Shown: piece by piece, positions 17,189 to 26,090 of the stretch
Layout of the letters: each line of letters begins with the position of its first letter
Numbering within the stretch: the stretch's first letter is position 1
Assembly: GCF_000177195.2 (NCBI RefSeq)
Contig: NC_015953.1
Location: 6,758,001 to 6,822,000 of the forward strand
Direction: 5' to 3'
DNA length: 64,000 nt
Source: Streptomyces sp. SirexAA-E
GTDB lineage: Bacteria > Actinomycetota > Actinomycetes > Streptomycetales > Streptomycetaceae
Program-made: the position numbers and the translations under genes
Notes under the pieces: generated by a model
What the model was told of the DNA's origin: nothing
What the model saw: only the letters and a program-made list of their open reading frames with translations
Databases searched by the model: none

Positions 17189-17619
17189 CGGGGATCAGCC
17201 GGGGCCCGGTGCCCTTGACCGGCGTCAGCGGGTGACGGCGAGGTCGACATGCTGGCGCGCACCGGCACCGGTGCGAACCGGCGGTCGGGGGAGCGCGACA
17301 GAAGGGGGCCGCGAGCGAAGGACGGCGGCCCTTGAGGGCGCCGTTTCCGCGCGGCTCGGCCGTTCGGCCGGGGAGCCGAAGCGGCAGGCGCCGTAGCACG
17401 GGCGCGTCAGCCACTACGTCGCCCCCGTCCACCTGGCCGACGGCAAGCACAGCGGCCGGCGCGACATCCTCGTCATCGGCATCGCCCCCCGCACACCCGG
17501 GCTGTGACCCCGCTGCAGCCACGACGCGCACCACGGCCCTGCCATGCGGCCGTGAGCTCAAGGGGGCCAGTAGACGGTTCGCACCCTCCGCCGCACCGAG
17601 CGCCACGTCTCCTTGGGGC
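17189..17619. other. 431-bp gap with a short coding-like remnant
   Basis: No complete gene seen. On the + strand, 17412-17507 reads 31 codons to a stop with protein-like composition (HYVAPVHLADGKHSGRRDIL, ending IGIAPRTPGL) just after an in-frame TAG. It may be the last part of a lost gene. The family is not recognised. A stretch at 17213-17232 is shared with the region after the second tRNA-Pro. Confidence 0.35.
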
Positions 17620-18039
17620 CTACCTGGAATCAGGTGTGCTTCCCGACGGACCCGGCGGGCGCGTGTCGGCGCGAGTGTCGTATTGCGCGCGGGCATCGTC
17701 GATGAGCGCCAGGTGCTCGGCGCTCCACTCCAGGAGGGGCAAGGTGGCCTCGCGAAGCGTGCTGCCCATCGGGGTGAGCGCGTAGCTGACGTGGGGCGGC
17801 ATGACGTTGTGGACGGTGCGGGTCAGGATGCCGTCCCGTTCCAGATTGCGCAGGGTGGCGGTGAGCATGCGCTGACTGATTCCCTCGACACTGCGCTTGA
17901 GTTCGGAGAAGCGCCGCGGCCCTTCTTCGAGGTTGCACACGACCAGAAGCGACCACTTGTCCCCGACCATGCCGAGGACGGCGCGGAACCGACTCGCGTC
18001 CTGCCGCACCGGCTCCGGCTCACTGTCCGTCGCGGTCAC
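17620..18039 (-). CDS. HxlR-family winged-helix regulator
   Basis: 139 aa. HxlR signature: GDKWSLLVVCNLEEGPRRFSEL, then VEGISQRMLTATLRNLERDGILTRTV and VSYALTPMGSTL (residues about 26-95). The Cys in the N-terminal helix (VVCNLEEG) is a candidate redox or electrophile sensor, as in some HxlR proteins (inference). Divergent from the alpha/beta hydrolase at 18208, with a 168-bp shared promoter region, so it probably controls that gene. Confidence 0.9.
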   Translation of the reverse strand: MTATDSEPEPVRQDASRFRAVLGMVGDKWSLLVVCNLEEGPRRFSELKRSVEGISQRMLTATLRNLERDGILTRTVHNVMPPHVSYALTPMGSTLREATLPLLEWSAEHLALIDDARAQYDTRADTRPPGPSGSTPDSR

Positions 18040-18207
18040 CGTTACCTCCAGGGAACCATGGCACCGAAATGTGCCTTATTGCCCGGGCCGTGTCGGGCGC
18101 ACCATGATGATGGCGGTTCCCGAAGGGTACCGAGGTGCGGACGGTAACCACTGCCTGTTCCGCGTACCTCGTGGCTTCGACGTCTTGAGCAGGAAGATCG
18201 TTCTGTC

Positions 18208-18942
18208 ATGTCTGTATTTCTCCTGGTCCACGGTGCTTGGCACAGTGGACGGTCCTGGGAGCGAGTGGTTCCGCTGCTCGAGTCGGCCGGCCATCGTGTG
18301 CTCGCTCCGTCGCTGACCGGCTACGGCGACAAGGCGCATCTGCTCAGCCCGGAAGTAGGGCTCGACACGCACGTCGACGATCTCGTCCGGCTGATCGACG
18401 AAGCGGACCTCACCGGCGTGGTGCTCGTGGGGCACAGCTACGCGGGGGCGGTCATCTCGTCCGCGGCCAACCAGGTGCCGGACCGGATCGCGCATCTGGT
18501 GTACGTCGACTCGACGGCCCCGAAGGACGGCGAGACCTCGGTCGACGCCCTGCCCGAACTGCAGGGCCTGATCGACCTGGCCGCGAAGACCGAGAGCCCG
18601 TGGCTCATTCCGCCGCCCCCCGAACAGCCGCCCCCGCACGGCTTGTTCGGAGTCACCGACCCGGCCGACGTCGCGTGGCTGCGCACGGTGATCTCGGATC
18701 ACCCGGTGCGCTGCCTCCAGCAACCGGCCCGACTGGACAACCCGGCCGCGCACGCGATTTCGCGCACCCACATCCGCTGTGACGGCGGGAACGCCGAAGG
18801 CTTCACCCTGCCGCCCGTCCCCGCGGTACAGCCCAACGGTTCTCCGGCGCGGGTGCGGGAACTGCCGACCGGCCACGACTGCATGATCACGATGCCCGTC
18901 GAGCTGAGCGAGTTGCTTCTCGAGGCCGCCGTCAGTCCCTGA
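18208..18942 (+). CDS. Alpha/beta hydrolase (esterase, EstC/methyl-salicylate-esterase-like)
   Basis: 244 aa, cytosolic. FLLVHGAWHSGRSW (oxyanion loop), VGHSYAG with the nucleophile Ser77, a cap region with a PPPPEQPPPHG loop, and a C-terminal GHDCMI with the catalytic His. The compact length and HGAWH motif match plant SABP2/EstC-like esterases. It probably hydrolyses a small aromatic or aliphatic ester and is likely induced through the divergent HxlR regulator. Confidence 0.85.
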   Translation: MSVFLLVHGAWHSGRSWERVVPLLESAGHRVLAPSLTGYGDKAHLLSPEVGLDTHVDDLVRLIDEADLTGVVLVGHSYAGAVISSAANQVPDRIAHLVYVDSTAPKDGETSVDALPELQGLIDLAAKTESPWLIPPPPEQPPPHGLFGVTDPADVAWLRTVISDHPVRCLQQPARLDNPAAHAISRTHIRCDGGNAEGFTLPPVPAVQPNGSPARVRELPTGHDCMITMPVELSELLLEAAVSP

Positions 18943-19200
18943 CATGTGCAGGCGACTTCCTGTCGGCCTGGAAAGTCCTCGCGCGGCACCGTTGCCCACG
19001 CTGCCCCCGTCCACGGCTGCGCGAGAGCCCGTCCCGGTGACCGCGCCGGTCGCGGGTCGATCCCTCTCGCGCGGGCCGGCGGGTGCCGCTCAGGGTACGG
19101 GGTCGGCGGGCCGTGTGGTCCTCCGCCGCCCTGCCCCGTACAGCCCCGTGCCGGGCGTGCCGCGCCGGTGTCCGGGGGCGCGGCCCCTAGCGTGGCGGCC

Positions 19201-20271
19201 ATGCGCGTACTGGTCACCGGCGGAGCCGGATTCATCGGGTCACACATCGTCCGCGCGCTCGCCTCCGGCGGCCACGAGGCGGTGATCTTCGACGCCCTGC
19301 TTCCGACCGCGTACGGCGGGGAGAAGCCGTGGAGCGCCGACTGTGTCCCGGGCGTGCGGACCGTCATCGCGGATGTGCGGGACCGCGAGGCCGTCGCCGC
19401 GGCGCTGTCCGGGGTCGACGCGGTGTGCCACCAGGCGGCGATGGTGGGGCTGGGCAAGGACTTCGCCGACGCGCCGGAGTACGTCGGCTGCAACGACCTC
19501 GGTACGGCCGTACTGCTCGCCGGGATGGCGGACGCCGGGGTGCGGGACCTCGTACTGGCCGGGTCGATGGTGGTCTACGGCGAGGGCCGCTACGACTGTC
19601 CCCGGCACGGCCGGGTCCGGCCGGGGCCGAGGGCGGTCAGCGATCTGGACGCGGGCAGGTTCGAACCGCGCTGCCCCGACTGCGGGTCGGAGCTGACCCC
19701 GGGGCTGGTCGCGGAGGAGGCGGCGGCCGATCCCCGCAACGTCTACGCGGCCACCAAGCTCGCCCAGGAGCACCTCGCCGCGTCCTGGGCGCGTGCCACC
19801 GGAGGCCGGGCCGTGTCGCTGCGCTACCACAACGTCTACGGCCCGGGCATGCCGCGTGACACCCCGTACGCCGGGGTCGCCTCCCTCTTCCGCTCGGCGC
19901 TGGCCCGCGGCGAAGCGCCCCGGGTCTTCGAGGACGGCGGCCAGCGGCGCGACTTCGTGCATGTACGGGACGTGGCGGCGGCCAACGCCGTGGCCCTCGC
20001 CGCGCTGCGGGAGCGCGGGCCGGGCACGTTCGACGCGTACAACACCGGAAGCGGACAGCCGCACACCATCGGCGAGATGGCCCGCGCCCTGGCCTCGGCC
20101 CACGGGGGCCCGGCGCCGGTGGTCACCGGTGAGTACCGGCTCGGCGACGTCCGGCACGTCACGGCGGACTCACGGCGGCTGCGCGACGAGCTCGGCTGGA
20201 AACCCGAGACGGAATTCGTCGCGGGTATGCGGGAGTTCGCCACGTCGGCACTGCGGGGCGGGACGCCGTGA
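19201..20271 (+). CDS. NAD-dependent sugar epimerase/dehydratase with zinc-knuckle insert
   Basis: 356 aa, ATG 19201. Extended SDR: VTGGAGFIGSHIV (NAD loop), AGSMVVYGEG, and NVYAATKLAQEHL with the YxxxK pair, ending DVRHVTADSRRLRDELGW as in UDP-sugar 4-epimerases. Between the catalytic Ser and Tyr there is an insert with CPRH and CPDCG, a likely zinc knuckle seen in one actinobacterial branch. It makes or modifies a nucleotide sugar for the glycosyltransferases that follow. First gene of a five-gene run. Confidence 0.87.
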   Translation: MRVLVTGGAGFIGSHIVRALASGGHEAVIFDALLPTAYGGEKPWSADCVPGVRTVIADVRDREAVAAALSGVDAVCHQAAMVGLGKDFADAPEYVGCNDLGTAVLLAGMADAGVRDLVLAGSMVVYGEGRYDCPRHGRVRPGPRAVSDLDAGRFEPRCPDCGSELTPGLVAEEAAADPRNVYAATKLAQEHLAASWARATGGRAVSLRYHNVYGPGMPRDTPYAGVASLFRSALARGEAPRVFEDGGQRRDFVHVRDVAAANAVALAALRERGPGTFDAYNTGSGQPHTIGEMARALASAHGGPAPVVTGEYRLGDVRHVTADSRRLRDELGWKPETEFVAGMREFATSALRGGTP

Positions 20272-20366
20272 GGCGGGCGCGAGGGTGAGGCGCGCGGTGG
20301 ATCCGTCCGCATTTCTTCGCGCCATGAAGCACGAAATGTCGGTTTCTTCTTCGTAGGGTGATTGCC

Positions 20367-21098
20367 GTGACCGACCAGATGCCTTGTGACGCAGCCCTGC
20401 CCGCCCGCGCCGACATCGTCCTGCCCTGCCTCGACGAGGCGGCCGCCCTGCCCCGGGTGCTCGCCCGCGTCCCGGACGGCTGGCGCGCCATCGTCGTCGA
20501 CAACGGTTCCACCGACGGCTCCGCGGAGCTCGCGCGCTCGCTGGGGGCGACCGTCGTCCACGAGCCGCGGCGCGGGTTCGGCGCCGCCTGCCACGCGGGA
20601 CTGCTCGCCGCCGACGCGGAGTACGTCTGCTTCTGCGACTGCGACGGCTCGCTCGACCCCGCACTCCTCACCGCCTTCGTCCGCCGGATCGCCGCCGGAG
20701 ACACCGATCTGCTCCTCGGGCGCCGACGCCCCCAGGGCCCCGGAGCCTGGCCCGCACACGCGCGCGCCGGCAACCTCGCCCTCGCCCTGATGCTCCGCCG
20801 ACGCACCGGTCTGCGCCTGCACGACCTCGGGCCGATGCGGGCGGCACGCCGGGAGGCACTGCTGGAACTGGGGCTCACCGACCGCCGCAGCGGCTATCCG
20901 CTCCAGATGGTGGTCCGCGCGTCGGACGCCGGACTGCGCATCGCCGAGACCGACGTGCCGTATCTGCCCCGCACCGGGAAGTCCAAGGTCACCGGCACCT
21001 GGCGGGGCACCTGGCAGGCCGTACGCGACATGAGTGCGGTGCTCCGGGAGCCGCCCGTGGAGACCGTACGGGCCGCGCGGGCGGAGGTCTCCCGATGA
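20367..21098 (+). CDS. Family 2 glycosyltransferase
   Basis: 243 aa from GTG 20367 with AGGG 9 nt upstream; GTG 20358 is a possible start. GT-A fold: ADIVLPCLDEAAALPRVL, IVVDNGSTDGSAEL, FCDCDGSLDP (the metal-binding DxD-like site) and LPRTGKSKVTGTWRGT near the end, as in polyprenyl-phosphate sugar transferases. No membrane helices. It probably transfers a sugar to a lipid carrier, feeding the membrane protein encoded four genes on. Stop overlaps the next start (ATGA). Confidence 0.87.
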   Translation: MTDQMPCDAALPARADIVLPCLDEAAALPRVLARVPDGWRAIVVDNGSTDGSAELARSLGATVVHEPRRGFGAACHAGLLAADAEYVCFCDCDGSLDPALLTAFVRRIAAGDTDLLLGRRRPQGPGAWPAHARAGNLALALMLRRRTGLRLHDLGPMRAARREALLELGLTDRRSGYPLQMVVRASDAGLRIAETDVPYLPRTGKSKVTGTWRGTWQAVRDMSAVLREPPVETVRAARAEVSR

Positions 21099-21754
21099 GC
21101 GTCCCGGCACCGCCCACCGGGCCCACCACCCTGCTGGTCATCGCCAAGGAGCCGGTGCCCGGCCGGGTCAAGACACGGCTCACGCCTCCCTTCAGCCCGG
21201 ACGAAGCCGCCCGGCTCGCCGCCGCCGCTCTCCACGACACGCTGCGGACCGTGCTCACCCTGCCCGCCCTGCGGCGCTTCGTCGTCCTCGACGGCCGGCC
21301 GGGGCCCTGGCTCCCCGCGGGCATCCATGTACGCCCCCAAGGAACCGGCACCCTCGACGAACGCATCGCGGCCGCCTTCGCCGCCTGTACGGGACCCGCC
21401 CTCCTCGTCGGGATGGACACCCCCCAGCTCACCGCCGCCGCACTGGCCCCCGCGCTGACGCCGGGCGGCTGGGACGGATGCGACGCCTGGTTCGGCCCGG
21501 CCGAGGACGGCGGCTTCTGGGCCCTGGGCCTGGCCCATCCCGACCCCCGCCTCGTACGGGGCGTGCCGATGTCCCTCCCCTCGACGGGTGAACGGCAACG
21601 GGCGCGCCTGACCGAGGCCGGTCTCACCGTGCGCGACCTGCCGTCGATGCGCGACGTGGACACGGCCGAGGACGCGGCACACGTCGCCGCCGCGGCACCG
21701 CACGGACGGTTCGCCGCGACCCACACCCGACTGACCAGGTCGGCCGTCCGATGA
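21095..21754 (+). CDS. DUF2064 / TIGR04282-type nucleotidyl- or glycosyltransferase
   Basis: 219 aa. VIAKEPVPGRVKTRLTPPF (N-terminal nucleotide site), LVGMDTPQLTAAAL, and AEDGGFWALGL are the DUF2064 hallmarks. The family resembles CofC/MobA-like nucleotidyltransferases and in some genomes is called an arsenosugar glycosyltransferase; the true reaction is unproven. It overlaps both neighbours by 4 nt (ATGA), so it is cotranslated with the GT2 and the methyltransferase. Confidence 0.85.
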   Translation: MSVPAPPTGPTTLLVIAKEPVPGRVKTRLTPPFSPDEAARLAAAALHDTLRTVLTLPALRRFVVLDGRPGPWLPAGIHVRPQGTGTLDERIAAAFAACTGPALLVGMDTPQLTAAALAPALTPGGWDGCDAWFGPAEDGGFWALGLAHPDPRLVRGVPMSLPSTGERQRARLTEAGLTVRDLPSMRDVDTAEDAAHVAAAAPHGRFAATHTRLTRSAVR

Positions 21755-22509
21755 GCACGACACTGCCCCCGCCGGGGCCGGGCCACGCACCCTGGACCAC
21801 CGACCCGTACGCGAACGCGCTGCGTAACGGTCGCGGTCCGCTCTTCCTGCGCAGGCCGGACGGCTGGCTGCTGCCCCTGGACGTCGAACGGTGGTGCGCG
21901 GACGCCGACGCCGCCGATCTGTCGGCACTGCACCGCTGCGAAGGCCCCGTCATCGACATCGGCTGCGGCCCCGGCCGGCTGGTCGCGGCACTCGCCGCAC
22001 GCGGACACCGCGCGCTCGGCATCGACGTCAGCGACGCCGCCGTCGACCACACCCAGCGACTGGGCGGCTCGGCGCTGCGCCGCAGCGTCTTCGATCCGCT
22101 GCCGGCCGAGGGCCGTTGGGGCACCGCCCTGCTCATCGACGGCAACATCGGGATCGGCGGTGACCCCGGGGCGCTGCTCCGCCGCGTCGCCGTGCTGCTG
22201 GCTCCGAGGGGACTCCTCGTCGCCGAGGCCACGCCACAGGACGTCGACGAGCGGGTCCAGGTCCGCCTGGACGACGGCCGGGGGGCCGCCGCGACCGCCC
22301 CGCACTTCCGCTGGGCCCGCGTCGGCGCCCCCGCCCTGCTCAGATACGCACGGTCGTGCGACTGGCAGCCCGTCGACGAGTGGGAGGCGGACGGGCGCCC
22401 CTTCCTGGCCCTGCGTCACGCCCGTACGCTCAGGGGCCCGAACCTGGCGGGCCGGCGCCCTCGCGACCTCTCGCCGTGGTGCGACGCGCCCGCGTCGCAC
22501 CACCGGTAG
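21751..22509 (+). CDS. Class I SAM-dependent methyltransferase
   Basis: 252 aa. VIDIGCGPGRLVAALAARGH is the SAM-binding motif I, followed by LGIDVSDAAVDH (motif II acidic) and ALLIDGNIGIGGD. The N-terminus (DPYANALRNGRGPLFLRRPDGW) is specific to this locus type. It probably methylates a sugar or lipid-sugar made by the flanking enzymes; acceptor unknown. Cotranslated with the DUF2064 gene. Confidence 0.86.
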   Translation: MSTTLPPPGPGHAPWTTDPYANALRNGRGPLFLRRPDGWLLPLDVERWCADADAADLSALHRCEGPVIDIGCGPGRLVAALAARGHRALGIDVSDAAVDHTQRLGGSALRRSVFDPLPAEGRWGTALLIDGNIGIGGDPGALLRRVAVLLAPRGLLVAEATPQDVDERVQVRLDDGRGAAATAPHFRWARVGAPALLRYARSCDWQPVDEWEADGRPFLALRHARTLRGPNLAGRRPRDLSPWCDAPASHHR

Positions 22510-22536
22510 CGGGCCGGATGTGCGTAGCGTTCCCGC

Positions 22537-23958
22537 GTGACGACCGAGGAACGCGTTGAAGACCCCCGTGCACCAGAAGCCACCGGCCCCGCCCACCCCG
22601 CCGGCCCGGGCGAACGTGTCGCCCGCCGCCGGGATCTGATCGCCGCAGGAGGGGGAGTCCTCCTGATCGTCGCGGCCGTCCTCGTCGGGAGGGCGGTCCA
22701 GGACCGCGACGGCAGCCTCCAGGTCCAGTGGCCGCCCCTCCTCGCGTCCTGGGACCCCCACACGGGCCCCGGCACACCCGCCGCCGTGGCCGTCGCGGTG
22801 GCCGTGATCGCCTACGGACCCGGACTCGCCGCCCGGCTTCCCTGGCGGCGGCTGCTGCTCACCTGCTGGACCGCCTCCCTCGCCTGGATCCTCTCGCTGG
22901 CGCTGATCGAAGGCTGGTACCGGGGTGTCGCCCGCAGGCTGACCACCAAGCACGAATACCTGCGTGCCGTCGACCGTTTCGACGACGTAGGGGCCGCCCT
23001 GCGCGGCTTCACCGACCACATCGTCATCGGACCTCCGGGCAACTGGCCCGCCCACGTCGCCGGGCATCCGCCGGGCGCCACCCTCACCTTCGTCGGCCTG
23101 GACCGGGCCGGACTCGGGGGCGGGGCCTGGGCGGGCGCCTGGTGCATCGTGCTCGGCGGTTCGGCCGCGGTGGCGGCCCTGATCGCCCTGCGCGCCCTGG
23201 CGGGCGTGGAGATCGCGCGGCGCGCGGCCCCGTTCCTCGTCCTCGCCCCCTTCGCGGTGTGGGCCGGCACCTCCGCCGACGCGTACTTCGCCGCGGTCGC
23301 CGCGTGGTCCGTCGCCCTGCTGGCGCTCGCCGCGACGCGTACGACGAGGTTCCCGTCGGCCGCCGCGCTGGGCGCGGGCCTGCTGTTCGGGCTGACGTGC
23401 TACCTGAGCTACGGGCTGACGCTCATCGCCGCTCCGCTCCTCGCCGTGCTCGTACTCGCCCGCACCGCCCGACCCGCCGGGCCCTTCCTGCTGGGCGCGC
23501 TGGTCGTCCCCGCCGCCTTCACCCTCGCCGGGTTCAACTGGTGGGAGGGCTACCACCTGCTGGTTGAGCGCTACTACCAGGGTGCGGGCGGCACCCGCCC
23601 GTTCTCCTACTGGGTCTGGGGAAACCTCGCCTGCGCCACGCTCGCCGCCGGCCTCGCCACCGTCGCGGGGATGCGCCGCGTCGCCGTGACCGTTCCCTCC
23701 GCCGTACGCGCGCTGCGGGCCGGCACCCCGAGCCCGGCCCAGCGGACGGCGCTGCTCGTCCTGGCCGCTCTCCTGGCCCTCCTCGTCGCGGACCTGTCCG
23801 GTATGAGCAAGGCGGAGACGGAACGCATCTGGCAGCCCTTCCTCCTCTGGCTCCTGCCCGCGGCCGCCCTGCTGCCCGCCAGGAACCGTCGCGGCTGGCT
23901 GGCCGCACAGGCGCTGGTGGCCCTGTTGGTCAACCACCTGCTGTGGACGGGCTGGTGA
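22537..23958 (+). CDS. Multi-pass membrane protein, putative glycosyltransferase-like
   Basis: 473 aa with about ten to eleven hydrophobic helices. A long extracytoplasmic loop after helix 3 holds EGWYRGVARRLTTKHEYLRAV, GPPGNWPAHVAGHPPGATL and a second loop with FNWWEGYHLLVERYYQG. The layout resembles GT-C polyprenyl-sugar transferases, though the DxD/ExD site in loop 1 is not certain. It would move a lipid-linked sugar to an outer acceptor, completing the epimerase/GT2 pathway (inference). Only a 27-bp gap from the methyltransferase. Confidence 0.78.
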   Translation: MTTEERVEDPRAPEATGPAHPAGPGERVARRRDLIAAGGGVLLIVAAVLVGRAVQDRDGSLQVQWPPLLASWDPHTGPGTPAAVAVAVAVIAYGPGLAARLPWRRLLLTCWTASLAWILSLALIEGWYRGVARRLTTKHEYLRAVDRFDDVGAALRGFTDHIVIGPPGNWPAHVAGHPPGATLTFVGLDRAGLGGGAWAGAWCIVLGGSAAVAALIALRALAGVEIARRAAPFLVLAPFAVWAGTSADAYFAAVAAWSVALLALAATRTTRFPSAAALGAGLLFGLTCYLSYGLTLIAAPLLAVLVLARTARPAGPFLLGALVVPAAFTLAGFNWWEGYHLLVERYYQGAGGTRPFSYWVWGNLACATLAAGLATVAGMRRVAVTVPSAVRALRAGTPSPAQRTALLVLAALLALLVADLSGMSKAETERIWQPFLLWLLPAAALLPARNRRGWLAAQALVALLVNHLLWTGW

Positions 23959-23980
23959 CCCGGGCGCCCGCCCCCGGTCG

Positions 23981-24472
23981 TCAGCGGTGACGCGCCCTCG
24001 GTCCCGAGCGCCACAGACGCAGCAGGAGCACCAGTGCGGACAGCCCGAACAGGGCGGCGGTGATCAGGAGCCAGCGCCCCAGGAACACGTCGCCGGGAAG
24101 AGTGGTGTACGCGGTGAAGTGATCGACCCGGCCCAGGACGAGCGGGAAGTGGACGAGGAACAGGACGCCCGAGACGAAGGCCGGCACACGGACGTAGTTG
24201 ATCCGGCCCCGGGACGGGCGGGAACCGGCGTCGTCGGCCCGGTGCCGGGGTCGGCCGTCCAGCACGGTCCGCAGAGCACGGTCGGTGACGGTGTACAGGG
24301 GCAGCAGGACCAGGTCGTGGAGGAGGGCGGCTCCGACGAACCACAGGACGACCGCCCATGGCCGGTCACCGGCCAGCAGCCTGATCCCGGCGTATCCGGT
24401 CAGGGCGAACGAGCACAGGACGAGCAGCAGGTGCAGGGGTGAGGCGCCGTAGCGCGTGGCGAACGAGCTCAT
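23981..24472 (-). CDS. Small membrane protein, partner of the molybdopterin oxidoreductase
   Basis: 163 aa with four hydrophobic segments (residues ~15-29, 36-60, 97-114, 130-150). Start ATG 24472 overlaps the oxidoreductase stop as ATGA, so the two are cotranslated. No cofactor motif beyond a few His in the helices (ALLHDLVLLP, LVHFPLVLG), which could bind heme. It may serve as an additional membrane subunit. The family has no name I can give. It converges on the membrane protein gene with 22 bp between stops. Confidence 0.75.
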   Translation of the reverse strand: MSSFATRYGASPLHLLLVLCSFALTGYAGIRLLAGDRPWAVVLWFVGAALLHDLVLLPLYTVTDRALRTVLDGRPRHRADDAGSRPSRGRINYVRVPAFVSGVLFLVHFPLVLGRVDHFTAYTTLPGDVFLGRWLLITAALFGLSALVLLLRLWRSGPRARHR

Positions 24473-25905
24473 GTGCCGTCCCCGAAGGTGAGCCGCGTGA
24501 CCCACTTGGTGTTGTGCACGCCCGGGTTGGCCGGGACGATGACCCGTGCCGGGTAACCGTGGTCGGGGGACAGGTCGGCGCCGTTGACCCGCAGCGCGAG
24601 CAGCGAACGAGGGTCCCGGACCTGGTTGTCGCGCAGGGTGGTCGACCGGAACGATCCGCTGCGCTGCGCGGACTGGACGAACACGCCCGGTGGCAGGTGG
24701 GGATGACCCACCAGGGCGGCCAGGTCCCGGAGGCGCACCCCGCTCCACAACTGGTCCTCGGTGGACCAGCCTTCGACGCAGGCGATGGGAAGCGCCGCAC
24801 GGTGTTGGGGCAACGCCAGCAGCTGGGCGCGGCTGAGGACCCTCTCCTGACCCGCGCCCCGCAGGACCAGACGCCAGGCCGGACCGACGTCACGGGCGCG
24901 GATGCCCACGCCGGCCGCGGTCTTGTTGACCTGGAAGCCGTTGGGGCCCGGCCCGGGGTCCTGTCCCCGCGGGGCGAGCAGAGCCGTGACGCGCCAGGAT
25001 CCGCCGATGCTCTGACCCGCGTTCACCACGAGCAGGGCCAGCGACCCGGCGCCCACCATGGACAGGGCGCCCCGCCGTGAGATCGACGGCGGGGCGGGGT
25101 CCGGAGCCACCAGGCCGCCTCCGTCCGGGACCGGCCGGGCGGCCCGTCCGGCGGGGTGGCGCAACTCCTCGCGCAGGCCGCCGCCCCGGAGCATCCGGAC
25201 CATGAGGGGGATCCGGAAGGCGACATGGACGACGAAGGCGCCGATGAACACCCAGGCGCCGTAGAAGTGCAGCGGGTAGAAGGAGCCGGGGAAGACGTAG
25301 TCGAGCTGGATGTTCAGGACGCCGGTGGCGAACTCGAAGAGGGCCCCGCCGACGAGCAGCAGCACGGAGAGACGTTCGAGCGCATGGCTCACCGACCTGA
25401 CCGGTGGCCAGGTGAAGAGGCGCGGGACGACGGACCAGAGCTTCGCCAGCAGCACCGGGACCAGCACGATACCGAGCGTGACGTGGACCCCCTGGGTGAG
25501 CCGGTACAGCCAGTGCGGGTCGGTCGGCCAGGCGAACAGGTAGAAGCCCAGCCAACCTCGGTCCGGCGTCTTGTCGTTGGCGCCCAGATCGGGGTTGTAG
25601 GCCGCGTACGAGAGCAGCCCCGTCACGAACAGCACCGGAATGCCGATCAGGAGGACGGCACCGAACGCGGAGGTCAGCCACGGTCCGCGCAGCGGGCTGC
25701 GCCAGAACTCCGGACGCGTCGGTCCGACGGGCGGTCCGGTGCGCAGGAAGCCCCTGAACCCCCGAGACGAGGGCGCCGGTTCCTGGAGCGTCGAGCCCCG
25801 TCCCACCGGGGGCGGAACACCGCCGCCGGTGCGTCGCCGGGGGGCGCGGTCGGCTCCGCCCCGACCGGAACCGCGGCCGTCGTCCTTGCTGTCCCCGTCG
25901 CTCAT
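24469..25905 (-). CDS. Fused cytochrome-b-like membrane and molybdopterin (sulfite-oxidase-type) oxidoreductase
   Basis: 478 aa from ATG 25905 with AGGGGG upstream. Residues 1-70 are low-complexity and charged. Then come four helices (~78-103, 136-160, 178-198, 212-232) with His141, His213 and His227, suitable for heme. Residues 276-297 read SRRGALSMVGAGSLALLVV, a twin-arginine-like start of helix five. The molybdopterin domain (320-478) has ACVEGWSTEDQ with Cys376 as the likely Mo ligand, and VHNTKWVTRLTF. This is a YedZ/MsrQ-like plus YedY/MsrP-like fusion. It probably moves electrons across the membrane to reduce or oxidise an extracytoplasmic substrate. Confidence 0.83.
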   Translation of the reverse strand: MSDGDSKDDGRGSGRGGADRAPRRRTGGGVPPPVGRGSTLQEPAPSSRGFRGFLRTGPPVGPTRPEFWRSPLRGPWLTSAFGAVLLIGIPVLFVTGLLSYAAYNPDLGANDKTPDRGWLGFYLFAWPTDPHWLYRLTQGVHVTLGIVLVPVLLAKLWSVVPRLFTWPPVRSVSHALERLSVLLLVGGALFEFATGVLNIQLDYVFPGSFYPLHFYGAWVFIGAFVVHVAFRIPLMVRMLRGGGLREELRHPAGRAARPVPDGGGLVAPDPAPPSISRRGALSMVGAGSLALLVVNAGQSIGGSWRVTALLAPRGQDPGPGPNGFQVNKTAAGVGIRARDVGPAWRLVLRGAGQERVLSRAQLLALPQHRAALPIACVEGWSTEDQLWSGVRLRDLAALVGHPHLPPGVFVQSAQRSGSFRSTTLRDNQVRDPRSLLALRVNGADLSPDHGYPARVIVPANPGVHNTKWVTRLTFGDGT

Positions 25906-26090
25906 CGGACCCCCTGCGAAGAGATGCGAGGGCCCCCGGTGTCGCCGACCGGCCGGACGGAGGCCGGCGACACCGGTGACATCTCGTCGGCCCCGAAGGC
26001 CGGTTGCGCGGACGTCGACCGGAGTGCGGTCGCCGCCTGCTTCCGCCGGGAGCACGTCATCTCCCGGCACCCCTAGGTGCTACGGCCGGC

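Noticed and set aside
20989..23937. A 982-codon minus-strand open frame
   Set aside because: Shadow of the methyltransferase and membrane-protein genes; low-complexity translation and no domain.
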